Source: Methylobacterium planeticum
GTDB lineage: Bacteria; Pseudomonadota; Alphaproteobacteria; Rhizobiales; Beijerinckiaceae
NCBI RefSeq assembly: GCF_008806345.1
Contig: NZ_VZZJ01000016.1
Location: 1-64,000 of the forward strand
Direction of reading: 5' to 3'
Length of the DNA: 64,000 nucleotides
How positions within the stretch are numbered: the stretch's first letter is position 1; each line of letters starts with the position of its first letter. The notes below the pieces were generated by a model that was not told the origin of the DNA, did no database searches, and saw only the letters and a program-made list of their open reading frames with translations. The position numbers and the translations under genes were made by a program. Shown one piece after another: positions 37,211 to 44,534 of this stretch.

Positions 37211-37551
37211 GCCTCGCCCGAGGCCCGAGCCTCGCCCGAGGCCTGAAGCTCCCGCCGGGCGCGCGCCGCCGCGAAGTCGCGGGTCGCGGCCGCGACGAGA
37301 TCGGCCACCTGCGCGGCCCGCCGCGGCTGCCGGATCACCAGGCTGACGAGCGCGCCCGGGTGGTTGCGGCGCTGCTTCGGCGTGCGGGCGTGGTTCGAGA
37401 CGCGCAGGGAATAGGCGCAGCCCTCGGGGCGCAGGTAGACGCTGTCGCCGCGGGTGTTGCGGGCGCTCACCGCGAAGCCCCGGCCGATCAGGAGCGCGAC
37501 GGCGTGGGCCAGCGCCGCCGCCGGGGGCAGGATGGCGGGCAGGGCGGTCAC
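37162..37551 (-). CDS. small cationic protein with C-terminal ASGEA repeats, unknown
   Basis: 129 residues starting with GTG that overlaps the stop of the acyltransferase gene by 4 nt, so it is coupled to it. The core has GRGFAVSARNTRGDSVYLRP and YSLRVSNHARTPKQRRNHPGALVSLVIRQP, rich in Arg. The C-terminus is a triplicated ASGEA(Q/R) stretch encoded by the tandem 18-bp repeat, and the frame runs 49 bp into the convergent DUF3297 gene. No family was recognised; the repeat probably displaced an earlier stop. Confidence 0.65.
   Translation of the reverse strand: MTALPAILPPAAALAHAVALLIGRGFAVSARNTRGDSVYLRPEGCAYSLRVSNHARTPKQRRNHPGALVSLVIRQPRRAAQVADLVAAATRDFAAARARRELQASGEARASGEAQASGEAGPSGASSRK
37193..37246. 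repeat. three tandem 18-bp palindromic units
   Basis: Each unit is GCCTCGCCCGAGGC plus four bases (TTGA, CCGA, CTGA), and each contains a 6-bp inverted repeat GCCTCG/CGAGGC. The units span the DUF3297 stop codon and encode the ASGEA repeats of the convergent gene on the other strand. Confidence 0.92.
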
Positions 37552-38624
37552 GGGCCCGCCGGCTCGATGGTGTTGAGGGTGCGCCGCCCGAGCGCCCGCG
37601 CCTTGAGGCGCAGCGCCGGCGCCTCGATCGCGTACCAGGAGATCGTCGCGGCGAGCGCCGTCAGCAGCAGCGCCGGGCCGAGGAGCAGGGTCGCCGAGGC
37701 CCCGGGCCAGAGGGCGTGCAGGCTCTGCTGGATCGGCCAGCCATACAGGTAGGTGCCGTAGGACAGGTCCGCCGGCGGATCGAGGACCGGTCGCGCCAGG
37801 ACCGGAGCGAGGCAGAGCCAGAGGGCCCCGTAGGTCTCCCCGAGGAACAGCAGGGTCCGGTACAGGATCGTGCCCTGCGCCAGGGCGCAGGCGAGGGCGA
37901 GGCCGAGGAGCGGCCACGCCCACAGGCGCACCCGCTCGCGCCAGAGATAGAGCGCCGCCCCGCCCGCGAAGATCATCGGCAGGCGCAGGCCCGTCTCGAG
38001 CCCCTTCGGCAGGGCCGGATGCGCGGCCTCGACGGCGACGAGCGCCAGCGCGAGGCCTCCCGTGAGCAGGAGCGCCGACCAGCGCCACCGCAGCAATCCG
38101 GCGAGTCCCGCCGCCAGCACGCCGAGATAGCAGAGCACCTCGTATTTCAGGGTCCAGACCGTGCCGAGCGGCGCGCGGTACGGGTTGCCGCCGAAGAGGC
38201 CGGGCAGGGCGGCGTTGCTCTTGAAGGTCGTCAGCGTGCCCTGGATGAAGCGCCACAGCTCGGCCTCGCGCAGGTACGCGGAGACGGGCAGGGCGCTGAG
38301 CGCCGGCCCCAGGATCAGGGCCACGACGAGGGTCGCGGCGACGAGGCCCGGCAGGATGCGCAGGGTGCGGGCGAGGGCGTAGTCGCGGGCGCCGCGCCGC
38401 TCCAGGCTCATCGTCACGAGGAAGCCCGAGATCGCGAAGAAGCCGTTCACCGCGTGCTCGCCGAGGGTGAAGCCGGTCAGCCGCGCCAGGGGCTCGGCCG
38501 CGGCATCGCCCGTCGTCACGCTGTAGGCGTGCGAGACCACCACCGCGACCGCGAGGGCGAGCCGCACGATCGAGAAGCCGTTATGGGGGCGGCCGAGCGC
38601 CGCGGCGATCGTCGGAGCGCTCAC
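37548..38624 (-). CDS. acyltransferase family 3 (OafA/YrhL-like)
   Basis: Multi-spanning membrane protein of 358 residues that would O-acylate cell-surface polysaccharide. It opens with FSIVRLALAVAVVVSHAYSV, which contains the conserved Arg and catalytic-type His, followed by GFFAISGFLVTMSLERRG and LARTLRILPGL; the C-terminus has ADLSYGTYLYGWPIQQ. About ten hydrophobic helices. Its start overlaps the stop of the glycosyltransferase gene by 4 nt. Confidence 0.88.
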   Translation of the reverse strand: MSAPTIAAALGRPHNGFSIVRLALAVAVVVSHAYSVTTGDAAAEPLARLTGFTLGEHAVNGFFAISGFLVTMSLERRGARDYALARTLRILPGLVAATLVVALILGPALSALPVSAYLREAELWRFIQGTLTTFKSNAALPGLFGGNPYRAPLGTVWTLKYEVLCYLGVLAAGLAGLLRWRWSALLLTGGLALALVAVEAAHPALPKGLETGLRLPMIFAGGAALYLWRERVRLWAWPLLGLALACALAQGTILYRTLLFLGETYGALWLCLAPVLARPVLDPPADLSYGTYLYGWPIQQSLHALWPGASATLLLGPALLLTALAATISWYAIEAPALRLKARALGRRTLNTIEPAGP

Positions 38625-39493
38625 GGCGCGAGCCCTTCGCGGGCGAGGGCGCGGCGCCCGCGGAGGGCCGCGAGGGCCCCCGCCGCCGAGCCCGCGTAGC
38701 GCTCCCAGCCGGCGCGCCGGAGCGCCAGGGCCGCGAGGGCGGCCTTGGGAGCGTTCACCGCGAGCATCCCGAGGCTCGGGTCGGGCAGGCCGTATTTCCG
38801 GGCGACGTAGGCGCGCGACCAGGCCTGGTGCCAGCGGGTGCGGAAGACGCGGCCCCGTTCCGGGGCGGAGGAGCGCCCGCGCCCGTGCAGGACCACCGCG
38901 TCGTGCACGTGCACGAGGGCGCGCCCCGCCTCGGCGAAGCGGCGGCAGAGGTCGTCGTCCTCGTAGAACAGGAAGATCTCCTCGTCGAAGCCGCCGCGCG
39001 CGAGGAACAGGTCGCGCCGCGCCATCAGGCAGGCCCCCGACAGGAAGGGCGCGCAGGCATCCCCGGAGGGCAGGGCGAGGCGTCCCGTCGGGTTCTGCAG
39101 GTAGGGGGCGAGGTAGGACCGGGCCTGGTAGAAGAAGCGCCCGTCCGGCTCGACGATGCGCGGCGCGTAGAGCCCCGCATCCGGATAGGCCTCGGCCGCC
39201 GCCAGCAGGGCGTCGACGGCGCCGGGCCGCAGCACCACGTCGGGGTTGAGGATCAGCACGTGGACGGCCCGCTCGGCCGCCCGGACGCCGAGGTTGCTGG
39301 CGCGTCCGTAGCCCTCGTTGCGGGCGTTGCGGACCACCGCGGCGCCGGCGGCCTCGGCCAGCGCCGCCGAGCCGTCCCGGCTCGCATTGTCGACCACGAG
39401 GGCCGGAACGTGCTCCGCGGCGAGCGCCGCGAGGCAGGCCGGGAGCGCCTCGGCGCTGTCATGCGCGACGACGACGGCGACGAGGCTCGGCAT
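38621..39493 (-). CDS. glycosyltransferase family 2
   Basis: 290 residues, GT-A fold: VAVVVAHDSAEALPACLAAL, LVVDNASRDGSAALAE, RNEGYGRASNLGVRAA, the metal-binding-type NPDVVLRPGA, and ARGGFDEEIFLFYEDDDLCRR. These match rhamnosyl- and similar sugar transferases for lipopolysaccharide or exopolysaccharide. First of three coupled genes with the acyltransferase and a small unknown protein. Confidence 0.9.
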   Translation of the reverse strand: MPSLVAVVVAHDSAEALPACLAALAAEHVPALVVDNASRDGSAALAEAAGAAVVRNARNEGYGRASNLGVRAAERAVHVLILNPDVVLRPGAVDALLAAAEAYPDAGLYAPRIVEPDGRFFYQARSYLAPYLQNPTGRLALPSGDACAPFLSGACLMARRDLFLARGGFDEEIFLFYEDDDLCRRFAEAGRALVHVHDAVVLHGRGRSSAPERGRVFRTRWHQAWSRAYVARKYGLPDPSLGMLAVNAPKAALAALALRRAGWERYAGSAAGALAALRGRRALAREGLAP

Positions 39494-39568
39494 CGGGGGA
39501 TACCTGTCTGGAGGCTGCGGCGGGCGCGGTCGCGGAGCGTTCCGCCGCCGACCCGCCCGGCCGCGGCC

Positions 39569-41383
39569 TCAGGCCTTCTTCTCGGGCAGGTTCAGGCGGA
39601 TATGCAGCTCGCGCAGCTGCTTCGGGGTCGCCTCGGAGGGCGCGCCCATCATCAGGTCCTCGGCCCGCTGGTTCATCGGGTAGAGCACGACCTCGCGGAT
39701 GTTCGGCTCGTTGCAGAGGAGCATCACGATCCGGTCGACGCCGGGCGCGATGCCGCCGTGGGGCGGGGCCCCGAGGCGCAGCGCGTTGAGCATGCCGCCG
39801 AACTTCGCCTCCAGCACGTCCTTGCCGTAGCCCGCGAGCCCGAAGGCCTTCTCCATGATCTCGGGCTTGTGGTTCCGGATCGCCCCCGACGACAGCTCGG
39901 TGCCGTTGCAGACGATGTCGTACTGGAAGGCCTTGATACCCAGGATCGTGGCCTCGTCCTCGGCCCCGAGGCTCAGGAAGGCGTCGTGGTCGAAGTTCGG
40001 CATCGAGAACGGGTTGTGGGAGAAGTCGACGCGCTTCTCGTCCTCGTTCCACTCGTACATCGGGAAGTCGGTGATCCAGCAGAAGGCGAACTGGTCCTTG
40101 TCGGAGAGGTTCAGCTCGTCGCCGATGCGGATGCGGGCCTTGCCGGCGAGGCCCGCGGCCTTCGCCTCGGTGCCGGCGGCGAAGAACACGGCGTCGCCCG
40201 CCCCGACGCCCGCCTTCTCGGCGATGCGCGCCTGGATCGCGGCCGGGATGAACTTGGCGATCGGGCCCTTGCCGGTAAGCGTGCCGCCCTCGTCCTCGAA
40301 CACGATGTAGCCGAGGCCCGGGGCACCCTCCGAACGGGCCCAGTCGTTGAGCTTGTCGAAGAACGAGCGCGGCTGGCCGGCCGCCCCTGTGGCGGGGATC
40401 GCCCGCACCACGCCGCCGGACTTGATGACGCCCTTGAACGCCTTGAACTCCACCGCCTCCTCGCCGAACTCCCCGGTGACGTCGGCGATGATCAGCGGGT
40501 TGCGCAGGTCCGGCTTGTCGACGCCGTACCTCATCATGGCGTCGGCGTAGGTGATGCGCGGGAAGGTCCCGGTGACGCGCTTGCCCTCGGCGAATTCCTC
40601 GAACACGCCGCGCAGCACCGGCTCCACCGCCTGGAACACGTCCTCCTGGGTGACGAAGCTCATCTCGATATCGAGCTGGTAGAACTCGCCCGGCGAGCGG
40701 TCCGCCCGGGCGTCCTCGTCGCGGAAGCAGGGGGCGATCTGGAAGTAGCGGTCGAAGCCCGCGATCATCGTGAGCTGCTTGAACTGCTGCGGCGCCTGCG
40801 GCAGCGCGTAGAACTTGCCCGGATGCACGCGGGAGGGCACGAGGTAGTCGCGCGCGCCCTCGGGGGAGGAGGCCGTCAGGATCGGGGTCTGGAACTCGAA
40901 GAAGCCGCCGTCGCGCATCCGGCGCCGGAGGGCGTCGATGATCGCGCCGCGCTTCATGATGTTGGCGTGGAGCTTCTCCCGGCGCAGGTCGAGGAAGCGG
41001 TACTTGAGGCGGGTCTCCTCCGGGTATTCCTGGTCGCCGAAGACCGGGAGGGGCAGCTCGGCCGCCGCCCCGAGCACCTCGATCTCGTCGATATAGACCT
41101 CGACGGCGCCGGTCGGCAGTTCCGGGTTCTCGGTGCCGGCGGGCCGGGTGCGCACCCGGCCGTCGATGCGGATCACCCATTCGGAGCGCGCGAGGTTCGC
41201 CGCCGGGAAGGCCTTGGAATCGGAATCCACCACGCACTGCGTCAGCCCGTAATGGTCGCGCAGATCGATGAACAGAACGCCGCCGTGATCGCGGATGCGG
41301 TGGCACCAGCCGGAGAGGCGAACGGTCTCGCCGACGTCGGACGGGCGCAATGCCCCGCAGGTATGGGTACGATAACGGTGCAT
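39569..41383 (-). CDS. aspS: aspartyl-tRNA synthetase, predicted non-discriminating
   Basis: Class II synthetase of 604 residues, bacterial type with GAD insertion: OB-fold anticodon domain (about 1-110), motif 2 FRDEDARADRSPGEFYQLDIEMSF, and motif 3 GIAPGVDRIVMLL near the C-terminus. In the anticodon-binding domain it has His33 (RDHGG) and Gly83 (RPAGTENP); the equivalent pair in Pseudomonas aeruginosa AspRS (His31, Gly81, as I recall) marks enzymes that also charge tRNA(Asn). With GatCAB present, it would make Asp-tRNA(Asn) for transamidation. ATG at 41383 chosen over an in-frame start 11 codons earlier. Confidence 0.96.
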   Translation of the reverse strand: MHRYRTHTCGALRPSDVGETVRLSGWCHRIRDHGGVLFIDLRDHYGLTQCVVDSDSKAFPAANLARSEWVIRIDGRVRTRPAGTENPELPTGAVEVYIDEIEVLGAAAELPLPVFGDQEYPEETRLKYRFLDLRREKLHANIMKRGAIIDALRRRMRDGGFFEFQTPILTASSPEGARDYLVPSRVHPGKFYALPQAPQQFKQLTMIAGFDRYFQIAPCFRDEDARADRSPGEFYQLDIEMSFVTQEDVFQAVEPVLRGVFEEFAEGKRVTGTFPRITYADAMMRYGVDKPDLRNPLIIADVTGEFGEEAVEFKAFKGVIKSGGVVRAIPATGAAGQPRSFFDKLNDWARSEGAPGLGYIVFEDEGGTLTGKGPIAKFIPAAIQARIAEKAGVGAGDAVFFAAGTEAKAAGLAGKARIRIGDELNLSDKDQFAFCWITDFPMYEWNEDEKRVDFSHNPFSMPNFDHDAFLSLGAEDEATILGIKAFQYDIVCNGTELSSGAIRNHKPEIMEKAFGLAGYGKDVLEAKFGGMLNALRLGAPPHGGIAPGVDRIVMLLCNEPNIREVVLYPMNQRAEDLMMGAPSEATPKQLRELHIRLNLPEKKA

Positions 41384-41517
41384 GGCGGACTTCTTGGAAA
41401 CGGAGGCCGGCACCATTCACGCGAGGGGCGTGAAGTCAAGCGCGGGGCCCGGCTCCGGGCGCCCGGAGCCGGTCGAGAGCGCGCGCGGGCCTTCCGGAAC
41501 GAGGCCCGGTTCCCCAT

Positions 41518-42042
41518 ATGAATCCCATGAACTATCACGCTTTTTTCAGCCCGGACACGGCTCCGGGAGAGGCGGCCCCCGAGCCGTCCGTCGCGTCCCG
41601 GGACGCGTCCCCGCGCCCGGCGGCAGCCGAGCGCCGCGAGACGGCCGAGGACCGGATTCCGGTCGAGCACCGGGAGGTCGAGCGCCAGGAGATCGAGCGC
41701 CGGGAGGGCGCGTGGCGGGTGCTGCCCCTCGAGGGCACCTTCGAGATCGTCTACGAGGACGGCCAGGGGGCCTGGAGCGCCCGGCGGCTGCAGGCGCGCG
41801 AGCTGAAGCTCGGGCCCGGCCGAACCCTGCTCGGCGGGATCGACCGCGGGCGCGGCGGCTACCGGGGCTTTCGGGTCGACCGCATCCGCCGCCTCACGGA
41901 CGGCGCCACCGGCCAGCGGCTGGAGGCCGGCATCCTCGACCTTCTCCTCGCCCGCGCCGAGGCGCAGCGGCGGGAGCGCGCCGCGCAGGCTCGCCGGGCG
42001 GCGCGGAGCCGGCGGCGGGCCGCCCCGCGGCACGCCGCGTAG
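41518..42042 (+). CDS. small protein with a WYL-like beta domain
   Basis: 174 residues. A charged, Glu/Arg-rich N-terminal half with EHREVERQEIERREG leads to a short beta domain (TFEIVYEDGQGAWSARRLQARELKL then GYRGFRVDRIRRLTD), resembling a WYL-type ligand/nucleic-acid sensing module. The tail is very basic (RRAARSRRRAAPR). Unlike WYL regulators it lacks a DNA-binding winged helix, though the basic tail might bind nucleic acid. Divergent from aspS; two alternative ATGs lie three codons apart. Confidence 0.65.
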   Translation: MNPMNYHAFFSPDTAPGEAAPEPSVASRDASPRPAAAERRETAEDRIPVEHREVERQEIERREGAWRVLPLEGTFEIVYEDGQGAWSARRLQARELKLGPGRTLLGGIDRGRGGYRGFRVDRIRRLTDGATGQRLEAGILDLLLARAEAQRRERAAQARRAARSRRRAAPRHAA

Positions 42043-42174
42043 CCCCGGCCCCACGCAGATCCCTCGGTCGGATTCTCCGGTCCGCTGGGTACATCGCGGA
42101 TAGCGGGCCGATCTTCGGGGACTTCTGCGGCGATCGGCTCCCTTTCCGGCAAAACCTTCGGTATAGCCGGCTCC

Positions 42175-43371
42175 ATGGACCTGATTGCCACAACACCGAC
42201 GCTGGCCGATGCCTGCGCCCGCCTCGCCGCACAAGCTTTCGTGACCGTCGACACGGAGTTCATGCGCGAGACCACCTATTATCCCAAGCTCTGCCTGATC
42301 CAGATGGCGGGGCCGGACGGCACCGCCGTCCTGGTCGACCCCCTCTCGCCGGAGATCGACCTGAAGCCCTTCGTCGACCTGATGGCAGACGAGGGCGTGG
42401 TGAAGGTCTTCCATTCGGCCCGGCAGGACCTCGAGATCATCTGGCTCCTCGGCGAGCTGCTGCCGCACCCGTTCTTCGACACGCAGGTCGCCGCGATGGT
42501 CTGCGGCTACGGCGATTCGGTCTCCTACGAGCAGCTCGTCAACGACGTGGCGAAGGCCAAGATCGACAAGTCCTCCCGCTTCACCGACTGGTCGCGCCGC
42601 CCCCTCTCGGACGCGCAGCTCGCCTACGCCCTCTCGGACGTGACGCATCTGGTCAAGGTCTACGAGGTCTTGGCCGGCCATCTCCTCCGGACCGACCGGG
42701 GAGCCTGGCTCGACGAGGAGATGGGCGTCCTGACCTCCCCCGAGACCTACAGGGCCGACCCCGCCCAGGCCTGGCGGCGCCTCGCGGGCCGCATGCGCAA
42801 GCCCCGCGAGATCGCGGTGCTGATGGAGGTGGCGGCCTGGCGCGAGCGCGAGGCGCAGACCCGCAACGTGCCGCGCGGGCGCATCCTCAAGGACGAGGCG
42901 GTGATCGACGTCGCCACGGCGGTGCCCCGCAGCGTCGAGGCGCTCGGGCGCCTGCGCACGATCCCGGCGGGCTTCGAGCGCTCGCGCACGGGGGCCGACA
43001 TCCTGGCGGCGGTCGAGCGGGGCTTTGCCCGCGACACCGCCGAGATCGCGATCCCCGAGCGCGGCCGCGGCCGCGGCGGCGGCAACGGGGCCCTCGTCGA
43101 GCTCCTCAAGGTCCTGCTCAAGGCCGTCTGCGAGGCGGAGGGCGTCGCCCCGAAGATCATCGCGACCGTCGACGACCTCGAAGCCGTGGCGGAGGACGAC
43201 GACGCGGACGTGCCCGTCCTGCACGGCTGGCGCCGCAGCCTGTTCGGCGAGAAGGCCCTCGCCCTGAAGAGCGGCCGCCTCGCCCTCTCGGCGGAGCGCG
43301 GGCGTGTCGTGGTGCGCGACCTGCCCGAGCCGGGCGAGGCCGCGGGCCCCGCGTCCGCGGGGCAGGCCTGA
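42175..43371 (+). CDS. rnd: ribonuclease D
   Basis: 3'-5' exoribonuclease for tRNA and small RNA trimming. 398 residues with DEDDy exonuclease motifs: TVDTEFMRETTYYPKLCLIQ (Asp26, Glu28), FHSARQDLEIIW, and LAYALSDVTHLVKVYE; one or two HRDC domains follow (from about 205). A low-complexity Gly/Arg hinge (RGRGRGGGNG) lies near residue 300. It is close to aspS, as in many Rhizobiales. Confidence 0.93.
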   Translation: MDLIATTPTLADACARLAAQAFVTVDTEFMRETTYYPKLCLIQMAGPDGTAVLVDPLSPEIDLKPFVDLMADEGVVKVFHSARQDLEIIWLLGELLPHPFFDTQVAAMVCGYGDSVSYEQLVNDVAKAKIDKSSRFTDWSRRPLSDAQLAYALSDVTHLVKVYEVLAGHLLRTDRGAWLDEEMGVLTSPETYRADPAQAWRRLAGRMRKPREIAVLMEVAAWREREAQTRNVPRGRILKDEAVIDVATAVPRSVEALGRLRTIPAGFERSRTGADILAAVERGFARDTAEIAIPERGRGRGGGNGALVELLKVLLKAVCEAEGVAPKIIATVDDLEAVAEDDDADVPVLHGWRRSLFGEKALALKSGRLALSAERGRVVVRDLPEPGEAAGPASAGQA

Positions 43372-43607
43372 GGCGGCTCGGGACGTGTTCCGGGGCGCGG
43401 ACGCCCCATCATCCGGTCGGATCGCCGATGGCAGGGACGCGGAGGGCCCCCCGCGGCCGTCATGCGCGCTGGCGTGCCGGCGAGACGCGGCGACCCCTGC
43501 TCGGACCCGGCCCGGGTGACAGATCGGCGTGAGGCGGTTACGTCTCGGGATTAACCGGCAAGATGATTGCCGGAACCTCCCGGGTCCCGGCCGCGTATCG
43601 TCCGTCG

Positions 43608-43895
43608 ATGTACGAACCCAACGAAGTCCTGCAGACGCTGACCGGGCGCGGCCACGTCTCCGCCGCGGGCTGTGAGGCGGTGCGCGTGCGCTACCGCGTC
43701 GTGATCGAGCGGCGCCAGGGGCTCGTCACCGCGCACGGGACGCTGATCGGCAGCCATGCCAGCCTGCGCCCGATCTGGCTCGAGCCGGATTCGACGCTGC
43801 GCCTCAAGAACGGGCGGCGCATCGAGATCTCCCTCACCGACCTCGTCGGCGACGCGGCCGAGTTCGAGAGCACCGGGATCGTCTCGGGCTTCTGA
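43608..43895 (+). CDS. conserved-looking small cytoplasmic protein, unknown
   Basis: About 95 residues from ATG 43608 (MYEPNEVLQTLTGRGHV); a longer frame from 43563 is possible. Composition is soluble, mainly beta-strand: VRVRYRVVIERRQGLVTAHGTLIG and TLRLKNGRRIEISLTDLVG. No domain recognised. It stands alone upstream of the iorAB-like genes. Confidence 0.65.
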   Translation: MYEPNEVLQTLTGRGHVSAAGCEAVRVRYRVVIERRQGLVTAHGTLIGSHASLRPIWLEPDSTLRLKNGRRIEISLTDLVGDAAEFESTGIVSGF

Positions 43896-43932
43896 GGCGG
43901 CGGCGCGAACGCGCCGAGGAGCGAGGAACCGG

Positions 43933-43950
43933 CGGACGTCGAAACGTCCG
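43933..43950. other. small hairpin between the unknown gene and the iorA-like gene
   Basis: CGGACGT-CGAA-ACGTCCG, a 7-bp perfect stem with a four-base loop, about 40 bp after the previous stop and 100 bp before the next start. There is no T tract; it could be an operator or a transcript-stability element. Confidence 0.45.
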
Positions 43951-44052
43951 GGCGCAGAGGTGGTTGACCCGCTCCCGGTTCGGGGCTCTAGGTTCCGGCG
44001 GGACCCGGATCCAGTCCGTGTTCCCCCGTCAGTCCGCGTCCCAGGAGCTGCC

Positions 44053-44523
44053 ATGGGCAAGCCCGTTTCCCTGACCGTGAACGGCCGCAGCCTCAACGTC
44101 TCTCCGGACGATCCCGACGTTCCGCTCCTCTACGTCCTGCGCAACGAGCTGGAGCTGCGCGGGCCGCGCTTCGGCTGCGGCCTCGGCCAGTGCGGCGCCT
44201 GCACGGTGCACCTCGACGGGGAGGCCGTGCGCGCCTGCGTGACGCCGCTCTCCGCGCTCCAGCCGGGGCAGCGGATCACCACGCTGGAGGGCCTCGCCCA
44301 GAACGGCGAGCTGCACCCGGTCCAGGCGGCGTTCGTCGGCGAGCAGGCGGCCCAGTGCGGCTACTGCATCAACGGCATGATCATGCAATCGGCCGCGTTC
44401 CTCGCGCGGACGCCGAAGCCGAGCGAGGACGAGATCAAGCAGGCGCTCGCGGGCAATCTCTGCCGCTGCGGCACCCACCTGCGGATCGTGCGGGCGGTGC
44501 AGCGCGCCGCCGCGAGCCTGTGA
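44053..44523 (+). CDS. iorA: [2Fe-2S] subunit of a two-subunit molybdenum hydroxylase (IorA-like)
   Basis: Electron-transfer subunit, 156 residues. The plant-type cluster is held by Cys42, Cys47, Cys50 and Cys62 (CGLGQCGACTVHLDG...RAC), and the second by Cys102, Cys105, Cys137 and Cys139 (QCGYCINGM, NLCRCGTH). It has no signal peptide and would be carried out by its Tat-exported partner gene product 11 bp downstream. No FAD subunit is present, as in isoquinoline 1-oxidoreductase and related periplasmic aldehyde dehydrogenases, which pass electrons to cytochromes. Confidence 0.92.
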   Translation: MGKPVSLTVNGRSLNVSPDDPDVPLLYVLRNELELRGPRFGCGLGQCGACTVHLDGEAVRACVTPLSALQPGQRITTLEGLAQNGELHPVQAAFVGEQAAQCGYCINGMIMQSAAFLARTPKPSEDEIKQALAGNLCRCGTHLRIVRAVQRAAASL

Positions 44524-44534
44524 GGGAGGGGACG

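Noticed and set aside
37193..37246. CRISPR array
   Set aside because: Units are contiguous 18-bp repeats with no spacers and no cas genes.
38828..41521. An 897-codon open frame on plus
   Set aside because: Antisense to the GT2 gene and aspS; no recognisable motif.
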